Assembly (NCBI RefSeq): GCF_003461625.1
Contig: NZ_QTXL01000004.1
Coordinates: 313 to 64,312, forward strand
Direction of reading: 5' to 3'
Length of the DNA: 64,000 bases
Source: Clostridium sp. AF15-31
GTDB lineage: Bacteria; Bacillota; Clostridia; Lachnospirales; Lachnospiraceae
Shown here: piece after piece, positions 33,997 through 43,800 of the stretch
Layout of the letters: every line of letters begins with the position of its first letter
Position numbering within the stretch: position 1 is the stretch's first letter
Translations under genes and position numbers: made by a program
The notes under the pieces: model-generated
What the model saw: the letters and a program-made list of their open reading frames with translations, nothing else
What the model was told of the DNA's origin: nothing
Database searches by the model: none

Positions 33997-35595
33997 ATTG
34001 TTATCTTCATTGTCTTTCTTGTCAAAGACTTCGAATTCGGCGTCATTATTCTGGATGGTGGAGATCACCTTGGCAGATTTTACAGGACGCATCGGATCGG
34101 TCATTGGATTCTGGATGAAAGTCTGGTTTGATGATGGCAGGACAACATTCTGACCAAGAATGGATCTGCGGTCACGGATTGCACGGCGTCTGGCGCGTTC
34201 TTCTGTCGAGAGCTGTTCCTCATCTTCCATATCCTCATCTGCTTCGGGATCCTCGTCGATGTATTCCGGTTCATCCATGTCATTACGATCTGTGACAGGC
34301 TTATGCTCGGAATTTGACCGGGCTTTTTTGCCGCGCATATTCAAAAGAGTGCTTATAAAGTCGGAACTTTCAAAGCTGTTCTTTTGACCGGACGATTTAT
34401 CGGTTTCGTTGGTATCTTCATCATTTTCAAGTTCTTCCATGTCTTCGTCTTCGATTGAAGAATCAATATCGGAATCTTCGGAATCAGAGCTTTCGTCTGC
34501 AGTGTCTGCATCAGATTCATCCGAATCGTCTTCTTCCGGCTCCGTATTCCCGAATAATTCATCGAAATAGGACTGCTCGATATGGATATCAAAATCTGCT
34601 TCGGCGTGTCCGACCTCATCCTTGCAGTCGTTATAAATCTTTGTATTATACGTTTCCTTAAGCTGTTCGATCAGTTCTTTATCATCATACTGAAGCTGCT
34701 CCAAAATACGGGCAACAATGATTCCCTGATATTCGTCACTCCAGCCATCTTCGAGCTTGATCACGATACCGAGCTTCCGGCTTCGGATCGCCATACAGAT
34801 CACACCTCTGGAACCATCCTTCATAAGAAGATCCGGGTTCTTATTTACATAGTAGGAAGGTGTAAAGTAATCGTTGATCTTTTCCGGATTCTTGTTAATA
34901 CAGTCGAAGTTATAGGTGATCGCTTCCCGTATATCATCCGGCAGATTGAACGGATCTGCAAGTTTTGCATAAGCAAGTGCGATGTTACGCATTGGAAGTG
35001 CAAATACCGGAACGCCGCAACCGTCGATTCCCAGACTGATCCGGTAAGTCGGAGTCTGGCTTAGCATGGATAAGAATGAAATGATCTGCTTCTGGACAGG
35101 AGAGTCCGGAAGCTGGTAGCCGGTTACCTTTCCGGTCAGTTCGCGCTGCAGCATCATAAGGCTTAAGTGTTTGCCGGAACAGCAGTGCTGCAAACGGCTC
35201 TTGCCCTCTACAGGATTCAGCTTGGAACCAAGTGCAAGCTTGTCCGCAAGCGGTGTTGCCGATGTGGAGATCGTTGGATTCATGATCATATCTTCTTCTT
35301 TTAAGCCCGTTTTTTCCATGATGCTCTGAAGTACATAGATATGATGATTACTGCCCCAGTGAGAGGAATTACAGATCGTTACTTCTTCCTCGCTCAGGTT
35401 ATATTTTTTATGAAGACCTGCGAGCAGGGTAGGAAGCACCTGAATCGGTTTGCTTGCGGAACGCATATAAGTCTGGCGCTCGATATCACCGGTATAAGCA
35501 ATCGTTTCGCCGGTTGATGAAACAATAGCAATAGATCCATAATGTACATTTTCAACAACATCGCCACGGTATTCTTTTACTAAAATTTCAGCCAT
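33985..35595 (-). CDS. Asparaginase-II-like protein with long acidic C-terminal extension
   Basis: A 536-residue protein. Residues 1 to about 335 match the Asparaginase_II (PF06089) family, putative L-asparaginases: RSASKPIQVLP, SSHWG, HCCSGKH and IDGCGVP segments are visible. The remaining 200 residues are a low-complexity Asp/Glu/Ser-rich stretch (about 350-480) followed by a basic patch ERARRRAIRDRR and a variable end. Family members normally stop near residue 330, so the tail is unusual and looks like a natively unfolded appendage; its role is unknown. The final codons lie in the arm of long inverted repeat D. The gene is divergent from glgC. Confidence 0.8.
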   Translation of the reverse strand: MAEILVKEYRGDVVENVHYGSIAIVSSTGETIAYTGDIERQTYMRSASKPIQVLPTLLAGLHKKYNLSEEEVTICNSSHWGSNHHIYVLQSIMEKTGLKEEDMIMNPTISTSATPLADKLALGSKLNPVEGKSRLQHCCSGKHLSLMMLQRELTGKVTGYQLPDSPVQKQIISFLSMLSQTPTYRISLGIDGCGVPVFALPMRNIALAYAKLADPFNLPDDIREAITYNFDCINKNPEKINDYFTPSYYVNKNPDLLMKDGSRGVICMAIRSRKLGIVIKLEDGWSDEYQGIIVARILEQLQYDDKELIEQLKETYNTKIYNDCKDEVGHAEADFDIHIEQSYFDELFGNTEPEEDDSDESDADTADESSDSEDSDIDSSIEDEDMEELENDEDTNETDKSSGQKNSFESSDFISTLLNMRGKKARSNSEHKPVTDRNDMDEPEYIDEDPEADEDMEDEEQLSTEERARRRAIRDRRSILGQNVVLPSSNQTFIQNPMTDPMRPVKSAKVISTIQNNDAEFEVFDKKDNEDNNEQE

Positions 35596-35888
35596 AAGTT
35601 CTTCTTCCTTTCATCTTCGTATACTCAGGCATTTGTGGGATTATGACAGGTCAAAATCTGTGTAACAGCCTGAAAGTATATCGGTAAAATAATTAATTAG
35701 AGTTTATCACAAGTAGAAAACCATTTCTACCCGGAGAATACAGGAAAGAAAATTTTTTAATCAAAAATGCACAGTGAAAATTGTTAAAAGATACATGGAA
35801 AATTCATGCAAAATATGTGTTTGTTTTGTAAAAATGTTTAAAATTTCTATATTCTTTTAACTTTTATTGTGGAAATGCAATAAAAAAC

Positions 35889-35917
35889 TTTGCTTATTAC
35901 AAAAACAGTGGTATAAT
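35889..35917 (+). promoter_or_regulatory. Promoter of the glgC-glgD-spoVG operon
   Basis: TTTGCT (35889-35894), a 17-bp spacer and TATAAT (35912-35917), with start about 30 bases before the glgC ATG. The -35 box is weak. The rest of 35596-35880 is a very AT-rich divergent control region without other clear signals. Confidence 0.6.
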
Positions 35918-35951
35918 GCATTTATATTAATACGCACGAAGGGGTGACATT

Positions 35952-37220
35952 ATGATTAAAAAAGAAATGATAGCCATGCTTCTTGCAGGAGGACAGGGAA
36001 GCCGTTTGGGCGTTCTGACCTCTAATCTGGCTAAGCCGGCTGTAGCTTTTGGCGGCAAATACAAGATTATCGATTTCCCATTGAGCAACTGTATTAATTC
36101 AGGTGTTGATACAGTAGGTGTTCTTACACAGTACAGACCACTGAGGCTTAACCAGCATATCGGAATCGGTATTCCTTGGGATCTGGATCGTAACATAGGA
36201 GGCGTGACAGTTCTTCCGCCATACGAGAAAAGTGATAACAGCGAATGGTATACAGGTACTGCAAATGCTATTTATCAGAACCTGGAGTTTATAGATTATT
36301 ATAATCCTGAATATGTTCTGATATTATCCGGTGATCATATCTACAAGATGGACTATGAAAACATGCTGGAATATCACAAATCCTGTGATGCTGATATTAC
36401 ACTTGCTACATATCAGGTACCATGGGAAGAGGCTAGCAGATTTGGCGTTGTAATTACAGATGAGAACAATGTTATTTCAGAATTTGAGGAGAAACCTGCA
36501 AATCCTAGAAGTAACAAAGCATCTATGGGTATATATATATTCAGTTGGAAGGTGCTTCGTGAAGCACTTGTAAAGATGAAGGATCAGCCGGAATGTGACT
36601 TTGGTAAGCACATCATTCCATACTGCCATTCAAATGGCAAGAAGATCTGTGCATATGACTTCAAGGGTTACTGGAAGGATGTAGGAACACTTGGTTCTTA
36701 CTGGGAAGCAAATATGGAGTTAGTAGATATTGTTCCTGAATTCAATCTGTATGAGGAGTTCTGGAAGATCTACACCAAGACAGATGCGATCCCACCACAG
36801 TACATAGATGCAAGCGGCAGAGTAAGCAGATGTATCATCGGTGAAGGAACAGAGGTATACGGCGATGTTGAGAATTCCGTTATCGGTTCCGGTGTTACGA
36901 TCGAAAAGGGTGCAGTCATCCGTAATTCGATCATTATGAATAACGCAACGATCGGTGAGAATGCATATATGGACAAGGCTATCATCGCAGAGAATGTTAA
37001 GATTGGTAAGGATGCTAAGCTTGGAATCGGAGAAGAAGCTGTCAATGAATTCAAGCCACAGATTTATTCATTTGGACTTGTTACGATCGGAGAGAACTCA
37101 GTTATTCCTGATGGTGTAACAATCGGTAAGAATACTGCTATATCTGGTGTGACTACTCCGGAAGATTATCCGGATGGCAACTTAAAGAGTGGCGGAAGTA
37201 TTATAAAGGCAGGTGAATAG
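35952..37220 (+). CDS. glgC: Glucose-1-phosphate adenylyltransferase
   Basis: A 422-residue ADP-glucose pyrophosphorylase catalytic subunit, making ADP-glucose from glucose-1-phosphate and ATP for glycogen synthesis. The nucleotide motif GGQGSRL is at residues 13-19, followed by [23 protein letters not shown] and the EEKP substrate region are intact. A left-handed beta-helix of hexapeptides forms the C-terminal third. AAGGGG precedes the ATG. glgD starts two bases after the stop. Confidence 0.95.
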   Translation: MIKKEMIAMLLAGGQGSRLGVLTSNLAKPAVAFGGKYKIIDFPLSNCINSGVDTVGVLTQYRPLRLNQHIGIGIPWDLDRNIGGVTVLPPYEKSDNSEWYTGTANAIYQNLEFIDYYNPEYVLILSGDHIYKMDYENMLEYHKSCDADITLATYQVPWEEASRFGVVITDENNVISEFEEKPANPRSNKASMGIYIFSWKVLREALVKMKDQPECDFGKHIIPYCHSNGKKICAYDFKGYWKDVGTLGSYWEANMELVDIVPEFNLYEEFWKIYTKTDAIPPQYIDASGRVSRCIIGEGTEVYGDVENSVIGSGVTIEKGAVIRNSIIMNNATIGENAYMDKAIIAENVKIGKDAKLGIGEEAVNEFKPQIYSFGLVTIGENSVIPDGVTIGKNTAISGVTTPEDYPDGNLKSGGSIIKAGE

Positions 37221-37222
37221 AG

Positions 37223-38347
37223 ATGAGAGCATTAGGTATAATTTTAGCAGGTGGTAATAGCAACAAGATGGGCGAATTATCAGCAAAGAGAGCTGTTGCA
37301 GCTATGCCTATTACTGGCGGTTACAGAGCTATTGATTTTGCCCTTTCGAATATGACGAATTCCCATATCCAGAAGGTAGCGGTATTTACACAGTACAATA
37401 CCAGATCTCTGAATGAACATCTGAATTCCAGCAAATGGTGGGATTTCGGAAGAAAACAGGGTGGTCTCTATATATTCACACCAACCATTACATCAGAGAA
37501 CAGCTACTGGTATAAAGGTACAGCAGATGCCCTTTATCAGAACATTAATTTCCTGAAGGAAAGTCATGAGCCATATGTAGTTATTGCATCCGGTGATGGT
37601 ATCTACAAGCTGGATTATGGTAAGGTTCTGGAAGAACACATCAGCAAAGGCGCAGATATTACAGTTGTATGTAAGGACCTTGCACCGGGAGAAGATGATG
37701 TGAATCGTTTTGGTGTAATACAGATGGATGCGGACAACCGTATCGTAGATTTCGAGGAGAAGCCACTGGTTGCAGGCAACAACACGATCTCAACCGGTAT
37801 CTATGTGATCAGAAGAAGACAGCTCATCGAATTACTGGAAACCTGTGCAAATGAAGGCAGAACTGATTTTGTAAGAGATATTCTTGTAAGATATAAGAAT
37901 GTAAAGAAGATTTATGGATATAAGATGGATACTTACTGGAGAAACATCGGAACCAAGGAGTCTTACTATAAGACAAACATGGATTTCCTGAACAGAGATG
38001 TAAGGAACTATTTCTTCAAGCAGCATCCTGACATCTACTCCAAGGTGGAGGATCTTCCACCAGCAAAGTATAATGGGGAAGCGGTTGTGAATAACAGCCT
38101 GGTAGCAAGTGGATGTATCATAAATGGTACTGTAGAGAATTCAGTATTATTTAAGAAGGTATACATTGGCAACAACTGTGTGATCAGAAATTCTATCATT
38201 CTGAACGATGTACACATTGGGGATAATTGTGTAATTGAAAACTGTATTGTAGAAAGTAGAGATACGATCCGTGCAAATACAGTTCATCAGGGTAGCCCGG
38301 ATGACATCAAGGTTATCGTGGAGAAGAATTTCAGATACGCATTGTAG
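37223..38347 (+). CDS. glgD: GlgD, glucose-1-phosphate adenylyltransferase regulatory subunit
   Basis: A 374-residue GlgC paralogue. The catalytic G-x-GSR loop is replaced by [10 protein letters not shown], the usual mark of GlgD, a poorly active partner that forms a hetero-oligomer with GlgC and raises its activity in Firmicutes. C-terminal beta-helix hexapeptides are retained ([11 protein letters not shown]...). It begins two bases after glgC, so the pair is translationally linked. Confidence 0.93.
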   Translation: MRALGIILAGGNSNKMGELSAKRAVAAMPITGGYRAIDFALSNMTNSHIQKVAVFTQYNTRSLNEHLNSSKWWDFGRKQGGLYIFTPTITSENSYWYKGTADALYQNINFLKESHEPYVVIASGDGIYKLDYGKVLEEHISKGADITVVCKDLAPGEDDVNRFGVIQMDADNRIVDFEEKPLVAGNNTISTGIYVIRRRQLIELLETCANEGRTDFVRDILVRYKNVKKIYGYKMDTYWRNIGTKESYYKTNMDFLNRDVRNYFFKQHPDIYSKVEDLPPAKYNGEAVVNNSLVASGCIINGTVENSVLFKKVYIGNNCVIRNSIILNDVHIGDNCVIENCIVESRDTIRANTVHQGSPDDIKVIVEKNFRYAL

Positions 38348-38376
38348 CAGATAAGAAAGACAAGGGGGTACACACG

Positions 38377-38637
38377 ATGCAGGTGACCGATATCAGAGTC
38401 AGGGGTGTTGAAAAAGAAGGTAAGATGAAAGCCGTCGTTTCGATCACAATTGATAATGAATTTGTAGTTCATGATATCAAAGTGATCCAGGGTGATAAGG
38501 GATTGTTTATTGCGATGCCTAGCCGGAAAGCAGCAGATGGTGAGTACAGAGATATCGCACATCCAATCAATACTGAGACAAGAGAACGTCTGCAGCGGAT
38601 GATACTTGAGAAATATCAGGAATCACTGGAAGCTTAA
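38377..38637 (+). CDS. spoVG: SpoVG family RNA-/DNA-binding regulator
   Basis: An 86-residue SpoVG, a small nucleic-acid-binding protein affecting septation, sporulation or virulence in Firmicutes. The typical start MQVTDIRVR, the [19 protein letters not shown] core and the basic C-terminal helix are all present. AAGGGGG precedes the ATG. It sits 29 bp after glgD and may share its transcript; a strong terminator follows. Confidence 0.93.
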   Translation: MQVTDIRVRGVEKEGKMKAVVSITIDNEFVVHDIKVIQGDKGLFIAMPSRKAADGEYRDIAHPINTETRERLQRMILEKYQESLEA

Positions 38638-38650
38638 GACGTGAAACGGA

Positions 38651-38684
38651 GCCAGCCACTGTAGATGCAGTGGCTGGCTTTTGT
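38651..38684 (+). terminator. Terminator after spoVG
   Basis: GCCAGCCACTG (38651-38661) pairs perfectly with CAGTGGCTGGC (38668-38678) and is followed by TTTTGTG. It closes the glgC-glgD-spoVG unit. Confidence 0.85.
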
Positions 38685-38739
38685 GTTAATATTGGTATTT
38701 ATATATGATAAAGATCTATAACAAGAGGAGAGAAGGTTT

Positions 38740-39159
38740 ATGGTAATAAATAGAGTAATGATATTGTTTTCGGGTTGTTTTTTGATTGTTTGGTCTACTT
38801 TCAAATGGAAGATTCCAAATGTGATTTGGAACGCTAAATTAACCAAAGTATGTTCTGTGGCTTTGGGATTGTATAATATTATTTTAGCGATTTGCTTTGA
38901 AAAAGATTTAAACATTGCTTTATTCATTGTAGACTTTATTCTCTATATGTTGTTGGATCTAGGATTTTTAACAGTTAAGTTAAAAAAGGATAAAAAAGGA
39001 AAAATAAAGAATCTTCAACTGGGGATTTGCTCCATTTTTGTTATTTTGGCTATGATTATGGTATGTTTTAATTTGAATGAGATTTATGCCAGCATAATGA
39101 TTTTAGCTGGTGTGATGATGGGGATATCTGTTCCTTTTCAGAAAATGAATTGTGATTAA
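38740..39159 (+). CDS. Small four-segment membrane protein, unknown
   Basis: A 139-residue protein with about four membrane segments (near residues 5-20, 36-52, 56-77 and 95-135) and a short charged loop KLKKDKKGK. I do not recognise a family. GAGGAGAGAAGG precedes the ATG, so it is probably translated. It is more AT-rich than its neighbours and has no matching partner nearby except the 29-residue frame at 39238, which suggests a small accessory insertion between spoVG and the glmU-like gene. Confidence 0.6.
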   Translation: MVINRVMILFSGCFLIVWSTFKWKIPNVIWNAKLTKVCSVALGLYNIILAICFEKDLNIALFIVDFILYMLLDLGFLTVKLKKDKKGKIKNLQLGICSIFVILAMIMVCFNLNEIYASIMILAGVMMGISVPFQKMNCD

Positions 39160-39237
39160 AGTGTCGATTAATAAAGTGGTTGTGAGACGAAATTCAATAA
39201 ATAAGTTGTTCATTTAATTTGAGAGGAGATTATATTT

Positions 39238-39327
39238 ATGAAATGCTTATCATGTGGTAAGGAAGAATTTGATGAATGTACGAAATATTTCCACCATATG
39301 GTTGAAAATGAAATAGGGATAAAGTAA
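39238..39327 (+). CDS. 29-residue Cys-containing microprotein or gene fragment
   Basis: A short frame starts at ATG 39238 with AGAGGAG nine bases upstream. It encodes 29 residues beginning MKCLSCGKEEFDEC, a CxxC plus a third Cys and paired His, looking like the first half of a zinc ribbon. It may be a true microprotein or the 5' stub of a truncated gene; nothing downstream continues it. I assign no function. Confidence 0.4.
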   Translation: MKCLSCGKEEFDECTKYFHHMVENEIGIK

Positions 39328-39367
39328 AATTAGCTGTGGTAATCTCATATTTTATTTGGAGGTAATT

Positions 39368-40126
39368 ATGCTGAAAGCAATCATCCTTGCAGCAGGCAAG
39401 GGAACAAGAATGAAATCTGAAAAGCCAAAGGTTGTGCACGAGGTGCTTGGTAAGCCGATGGTATACTATTCGATAGAAGCGGCAAGAGCTGCCGGATGTG
39501 ATAAAGTCTGCGTGATCGTTGGATACAAGGCAGAAGAAGTAGAAAAGAGTATTAAAGATACTTATGCGAAGCTTGGTAAGACAGAAGAAATGCAGGATGT
39601 AGTAAGTTACGCACTACAGACCGAACAGCTTGGAACCGGTCATGCGGTTAAGTGTGCTTCTGATTTTATCGGTACAGAGGGCGATGTTGTTGTCCTTTGT
39701 GGAGATACACCACTTGTGACCGGTAAGACATTAGAGCAGGCGATCAAGAAGCATGTTGCAGCAGAAAATGGTGTTACAGTTATCTCGGCAATGCTTTCAG
39801 ATCCATTTGGATACGGAAGAATTATCCGTGATGAGAAAGGCTTATCAAAGATCGTAGAACAGAAGGATGCAACTGAGGAAGAACAGGCGGTTAAAGAAGT
39901 AAATTCCGGTATGTATATTTTCAAATGTGATGCATTGCTGGCAGCACTTTCACAGATTACAAATGATAATGCACAGGGTGAATATTATCTGCCGGATACC
40001 ATTGAGATCATCAAGAAAATGGGACTTCCGGTTGATGCAGCAGCCATGGAGGATGCAGATCAGATCAAGGGTGTCAATACACTGGAACAGCTTGCAGAAG
40101 CAGAAGAGATAATGAGGTCAAGATAA
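39368..40126 (+). CDS. GlmU-like UDP-sugar pyrophosphorylase, uridylyltransferase domain only
   Basis: A 252-residue nucleotidyltransferase matching the N-terminal half of GlmU: LAAGKGTRMKS at about residues 6-16, LGTGHAV, GDTPLV, and the NSGMY and GVNT segments. Full-length GlmU (about 455 residues) also has a left-handed beta-helix acetyltransferase domain, absent here. The protein can thus make UDP-GlcNAc from GlcNAc-1-P if the acetylation step is done elsewhere, or it may use another sugar phosphate. ATG 39368 has GGAGG five bases upstream. pth follows after one base, so the two are co-translated. Confidence 0.85.
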   Translation: MLKAIILAAGKGTRMKSEKPKVVHEVLGKPMVYYSIEAARAAGCDKVCVIVGYKAEEVEKSIKDTYAKLGKTEEMQDVVSYALQTEQLGTGHAVKCASDFIGTEGDVVVLCGDTPLVTGKTLEQAIKKHVAAENGVTVISAMLSDPFGYGRIIRDEKGLSKIVEQKDATEEEQAVKEVNSGMYIFKCDALLAALSQITNDNAQGEYYLPDTIEIIKKMGLPVDAAAMEDADQIKGVNTLEQLAEAEEIMRSR

Positions 40127-40127
40127 G

Positions 40128-40685
40128 ATGAAACTGATAGTAGGACTTGGAAATCCGGGAACCAAATATGCGGGAACCAGACATAATGTAGGATTTTCCG
40201 TGATCGTAGGACTTGCAGATAAATATAATATAGAATTGAGTGAAAAGAAACATAAAGCGATTTATGGAAGGGGCATGATAGAAGGAGAGAAAGTGATCCT
40301 TGCAATGCCACAGACATTTATGAATCTGAGTGGAGAAAGTGTCCGGGAGCTGGTCGATTATTACAAATGCGATCCATCCGATGTGATCGTTGCTTATGAT
40401 GATATCGATCTGGCAGTCGGTAAACTTCGAATCCGTGAAAAGGGGAGTGCCGGTGGACATAATGGAATGAAGAATATTATTTCACATCTGGGAACACAGG
40501 AATTTGTCCGGGTCCGTGTCGGAATCGGAAAGAAGCCGGATCGTATGGATCTTGCAGATTATGTATTATCCAGATTTGGAAAAGATGAACTTCCGGAGAT
40601 CAAGGCAGGCTGTGATAATGCCTGTGATGCGATCGCATTGATCTTAAAAGACAGTGCGGCAGCAGCAATGAATAAATATAATTAA
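40128..40685 (+). CDS. pth: Peptidyl-tRNA hydrolase
   Basis: A 185-residue enzyme that frees tRNA from dropped-off peptidyl-tRNA. Family motifs: GLGNPGTKYAGTRHNVGF (N8 and the catalytic His), PQTFMNLSG, DDIDL and the glycine-rich GSAGGHNG loop. Length and start are normal. It follows the glmU-like gene by one base, and mfd lies downstream, the usual order in Firmicutes (glmU-pth-mfd). Confidence 0.95.
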   Translation: MKLIVGLGNPGTKYAGTRHNVGFSVIVGLADKYNIELSEKKHKAIYGRGMIEGEKVILAMPQTFMNLSGESVRELVDYYKCDPSDVIVAYDDIDLAVGKLRIREKGSAGGHNGMKNIISHLGTQEFVRVRVGIGKKPDRMDLADYVLSRFGKDELPEIKAGCDNACDAIALILKDSAAAAMNKYN

Positions 40686-40785
40686 CCGAAAGATAAAATG
40701 TGTTGATCGGAACAGGTCGTATACAGGGTAAAGCTGTGATACGATCAGACAGGTATAAATAATCAGAAAATAAAAAAGAAAGGGA

Positions 40786-40806
40786 GCCAGGCTGTATCAG
40801 CCTGGC
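40786..40806 (+). promoter_or_regulatory. Hairpin between a Shine-Dalgarno sequence and the mfd start
   Basis: GCCAGGCTG pairs perfectly with CAGCCTGGC around TAT. GGGAG just upstream (40782-40786) is 33 bases from the mfd ATG, too far for normal use, but folding the hairpin would bring it within about 13 bases. No T-tract follows, so termination is less likely. The role is inference. Confidence 0.45.
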
Positions 40807-40819
40807 ATTTGGCGTCGAT

Positions 40820-43800
40820 ATGAAGGCAATCAATGAGCCTGTAAAACATACCGAAAATTATATACAGATAAAGGACTGGTTAAAAGAGCAGGATGGCATC
40901 GTCAATATATCCGGAAATGACGGAACAGACCGGGTGTATCTGATGCATGCATTTTCATCCGATGCACATGTAAGACTGGTCGTAACCTACAGTGAACAGA
41001 GAATGGAACAGTTATACGAGGATTTCCGTTTCTATGATAAAGCGGTGTATATGTATCCGTCGAAGGATATTTTATTTTACAGCTCAGATATCCATGGAAA
41101 TTCTATCACCAGACGGCGGATGGATATATTCAGACGACTGATCGAGGGAGAAGCCTGTACGATCATTCTGACAGTGGATGCGTTATTTGATAAGATGCCG
41201 GATCTGTCCTACATTAAGAAAAACGTTGTGACGATCCGCGAGGCGGAAGAACTGGATGTTGAAGCGCTTAAGAAACGGCTGGTAGAACTGGGGTATGAAA
41301 AGGCGGACAGCGTGGACGGTGTCGGACAGTTTGCGGTGCGTGGTGGTATCATTGATATCTTTCCTTTGACAGAGGAATGCCCATATCGTATCGATATGTG
41401 GGATACGGAGGTCGATACGATCCGGAGCTTTGATGTAGAGAGCCAGCGGTCGATCGAACAGGTGCAGGAGATCCAGATTTATCCAGCAAGCGAGATGGTG
41501 TTGTCTGATCGCAGGACGGCGCAGGGGATCCACAAGCTGGAGCAGGAATTCAAACCATATTATGAGAAGCTGCGGAAAGAGTTCAAGACAGAGGAAGCTG
41601 CCCGCTTAAAGAAGCAGATCGGAGAGATCAAAGAGCAGTTGACGGAGTTTCATGGGATGGCAGGAGTGGACAGTTATGTAGAGTATTTCTACAGTAAGAC
41701 CGTATCACTCTTAGACTGCTTCCATACAAAAAATACAGTTATTTTATTAGATGAGACTTCGAGAATATCAGATTATGCGGATAACTATATGGCAACCTTC
41801 CTTGAGAGCATGGAGAGCCGGCTGAAGGGTGGATATATCCTTCCGGGTATGATGAATATTTTATTTACCTATTCGGCAATCGTGCAGAAAATGCAGGCAT
41901 TTCAGACGCTCGCATTTTCTATTCTGTATCATGAGGATCGGTATTTTACGATCCGACATGATGTAACTTACGACAGTCGAGTGGTTAATTCTTATAGGAA
42001 TAATTTTGAAGCGTTAATTGCGGATATCGGAAAATGGAGAGAGAAAAATTATCGGATCATATTTATCTCGCCATCGACGACCAGAGCCAAACGGATGGTT
42101 GAGAATCTGACCAGCCATGATGTGGCATGCTTCTATTCGGAGGATACCGACCGTGTTCTTTCCGAGAAAGAGGTTATGGTTACGACAGGAAGACTTCGGG
42201 CAGGATTTGAGTTCCCGGAGCTGAAGCTGGTTGTGATAAATGAAGGCGACGTCTTTACTGCACGGAGCAGTACGAAGAAAAAGAAGAACCAGAAGCCACG
42301 GTATTCCGGCGAAGTGATCAAAGATTTCTCCGATATCAGTGTGGGTGACTGTGTGATCCATGAACGTTATGGAGTTGGTATCTATGGCGGTATCGAGAAG
42401 GTTGAAGTGGACGGTGTCTTAAAAGACTATGTAACGATCAATTATGCAGAGGGCGGAAAGCTCTATGTACTGGCTTCTGAGGTAGACTGTATCCAGAAAT
42501 ACAGTGATAAAGAGGGCAGACGACCGAAGATCAACAAGCTCGGCAGTAAAGACTGGGAGAAGACCAGAAGCCGGGTAAAAGGTCATGTTGCAACGATCGC
42601 AAAGGAACTGGTGAACCTGTATGCGAAACGACAGGCATCACAGGGCTTCTGCTATTCGAAGGATACGATCTGGCAGCAGGAATTTGAGGAAATGTTCCCA
42701 TATGAGGAAACGGATGACCAGAAGAAAGCGATCGCAGAGACGAAGGCAGACATGGAGAGCAGCAAGATCATGGATCGTCTGATCTGTGGTGATGTGGGCT
42801 TTGGTAAGACAGAGGTTGCGATCCGTGCGGCATTTAAGGCGGTATACGATGGCAGACAGGTTGCTTATCTTGTGCCGACTACGATTCTTGCACAGCAGCA
42901 TTATAATACATTCAAAGAACGTATGAAGGAATTTCCGGTTGAGATCCGTCTGTTGTGCCGTTTCTGTACACCGAAGGAGGTTCGGGAGACGATCGCTGAT
43001 CTGAAGGCCGGCAAGGTGGATATCGTGATCGGAACACATCGTCTGTTATCGAAGGATGTGACATTTAAGCAGCTTGGTCTGCTGATCATAGACGAGGAGC
43101 AGCGGTTTGGTGTAACACATAAGGAAAAGATCAAGCAGATGAAGACAAATGTTGATGTCCTGACCTTGACAGCGACTCCTATTCCTCGTACACTTCATAT
43201 GAGCCTGATCGGTATTCGGGATATGAGTGTTCTGGAAGAAGCGCCGGTTGACAGACGGGCGATCCAGACCTATGTCATGGAGCTTGATCCCGAACTTGTC
43301 AAAGAAGCGATCAAGCGTGAGCTGGCGCGGGATGGTCAGGTATATTATGTATATAACCGGGTAAATAATATAGAGATGGTCACATCGGAGATTGCATCCC
43401 TTGTACCGGATGCAGTTGTTGAGTATGCGCATGGACAGATGCATGAACGACAGCTGGAGGACATCATGTACCGGTTTATCAATCATGAGATTGATGTGCT
43501 GGTCACGACGACGATCATCGAGACGGGACTGGATATTCCAAATGCGAATACCATGATCATTCATGATGCAGATACATTTGGCTTATCCCAGTTGTATCAG
43601 CTCCGCGGCCGTGTCGGTCGTTCAGATCGGAATGCATATGCATTTCTGATGTACCGTCGGGATAAACTTATTAAGGAAACTGCGGAAAAGAGACTGAAAG
43701 CGATCCGGGAATTTACCGATCTTGGTTCCGGAATCAAGGTGTCCATGAAGGATCTGGAGATCCGCGGCGCGGGAAATATCTTAGGCGAGGATCAGTCCGG

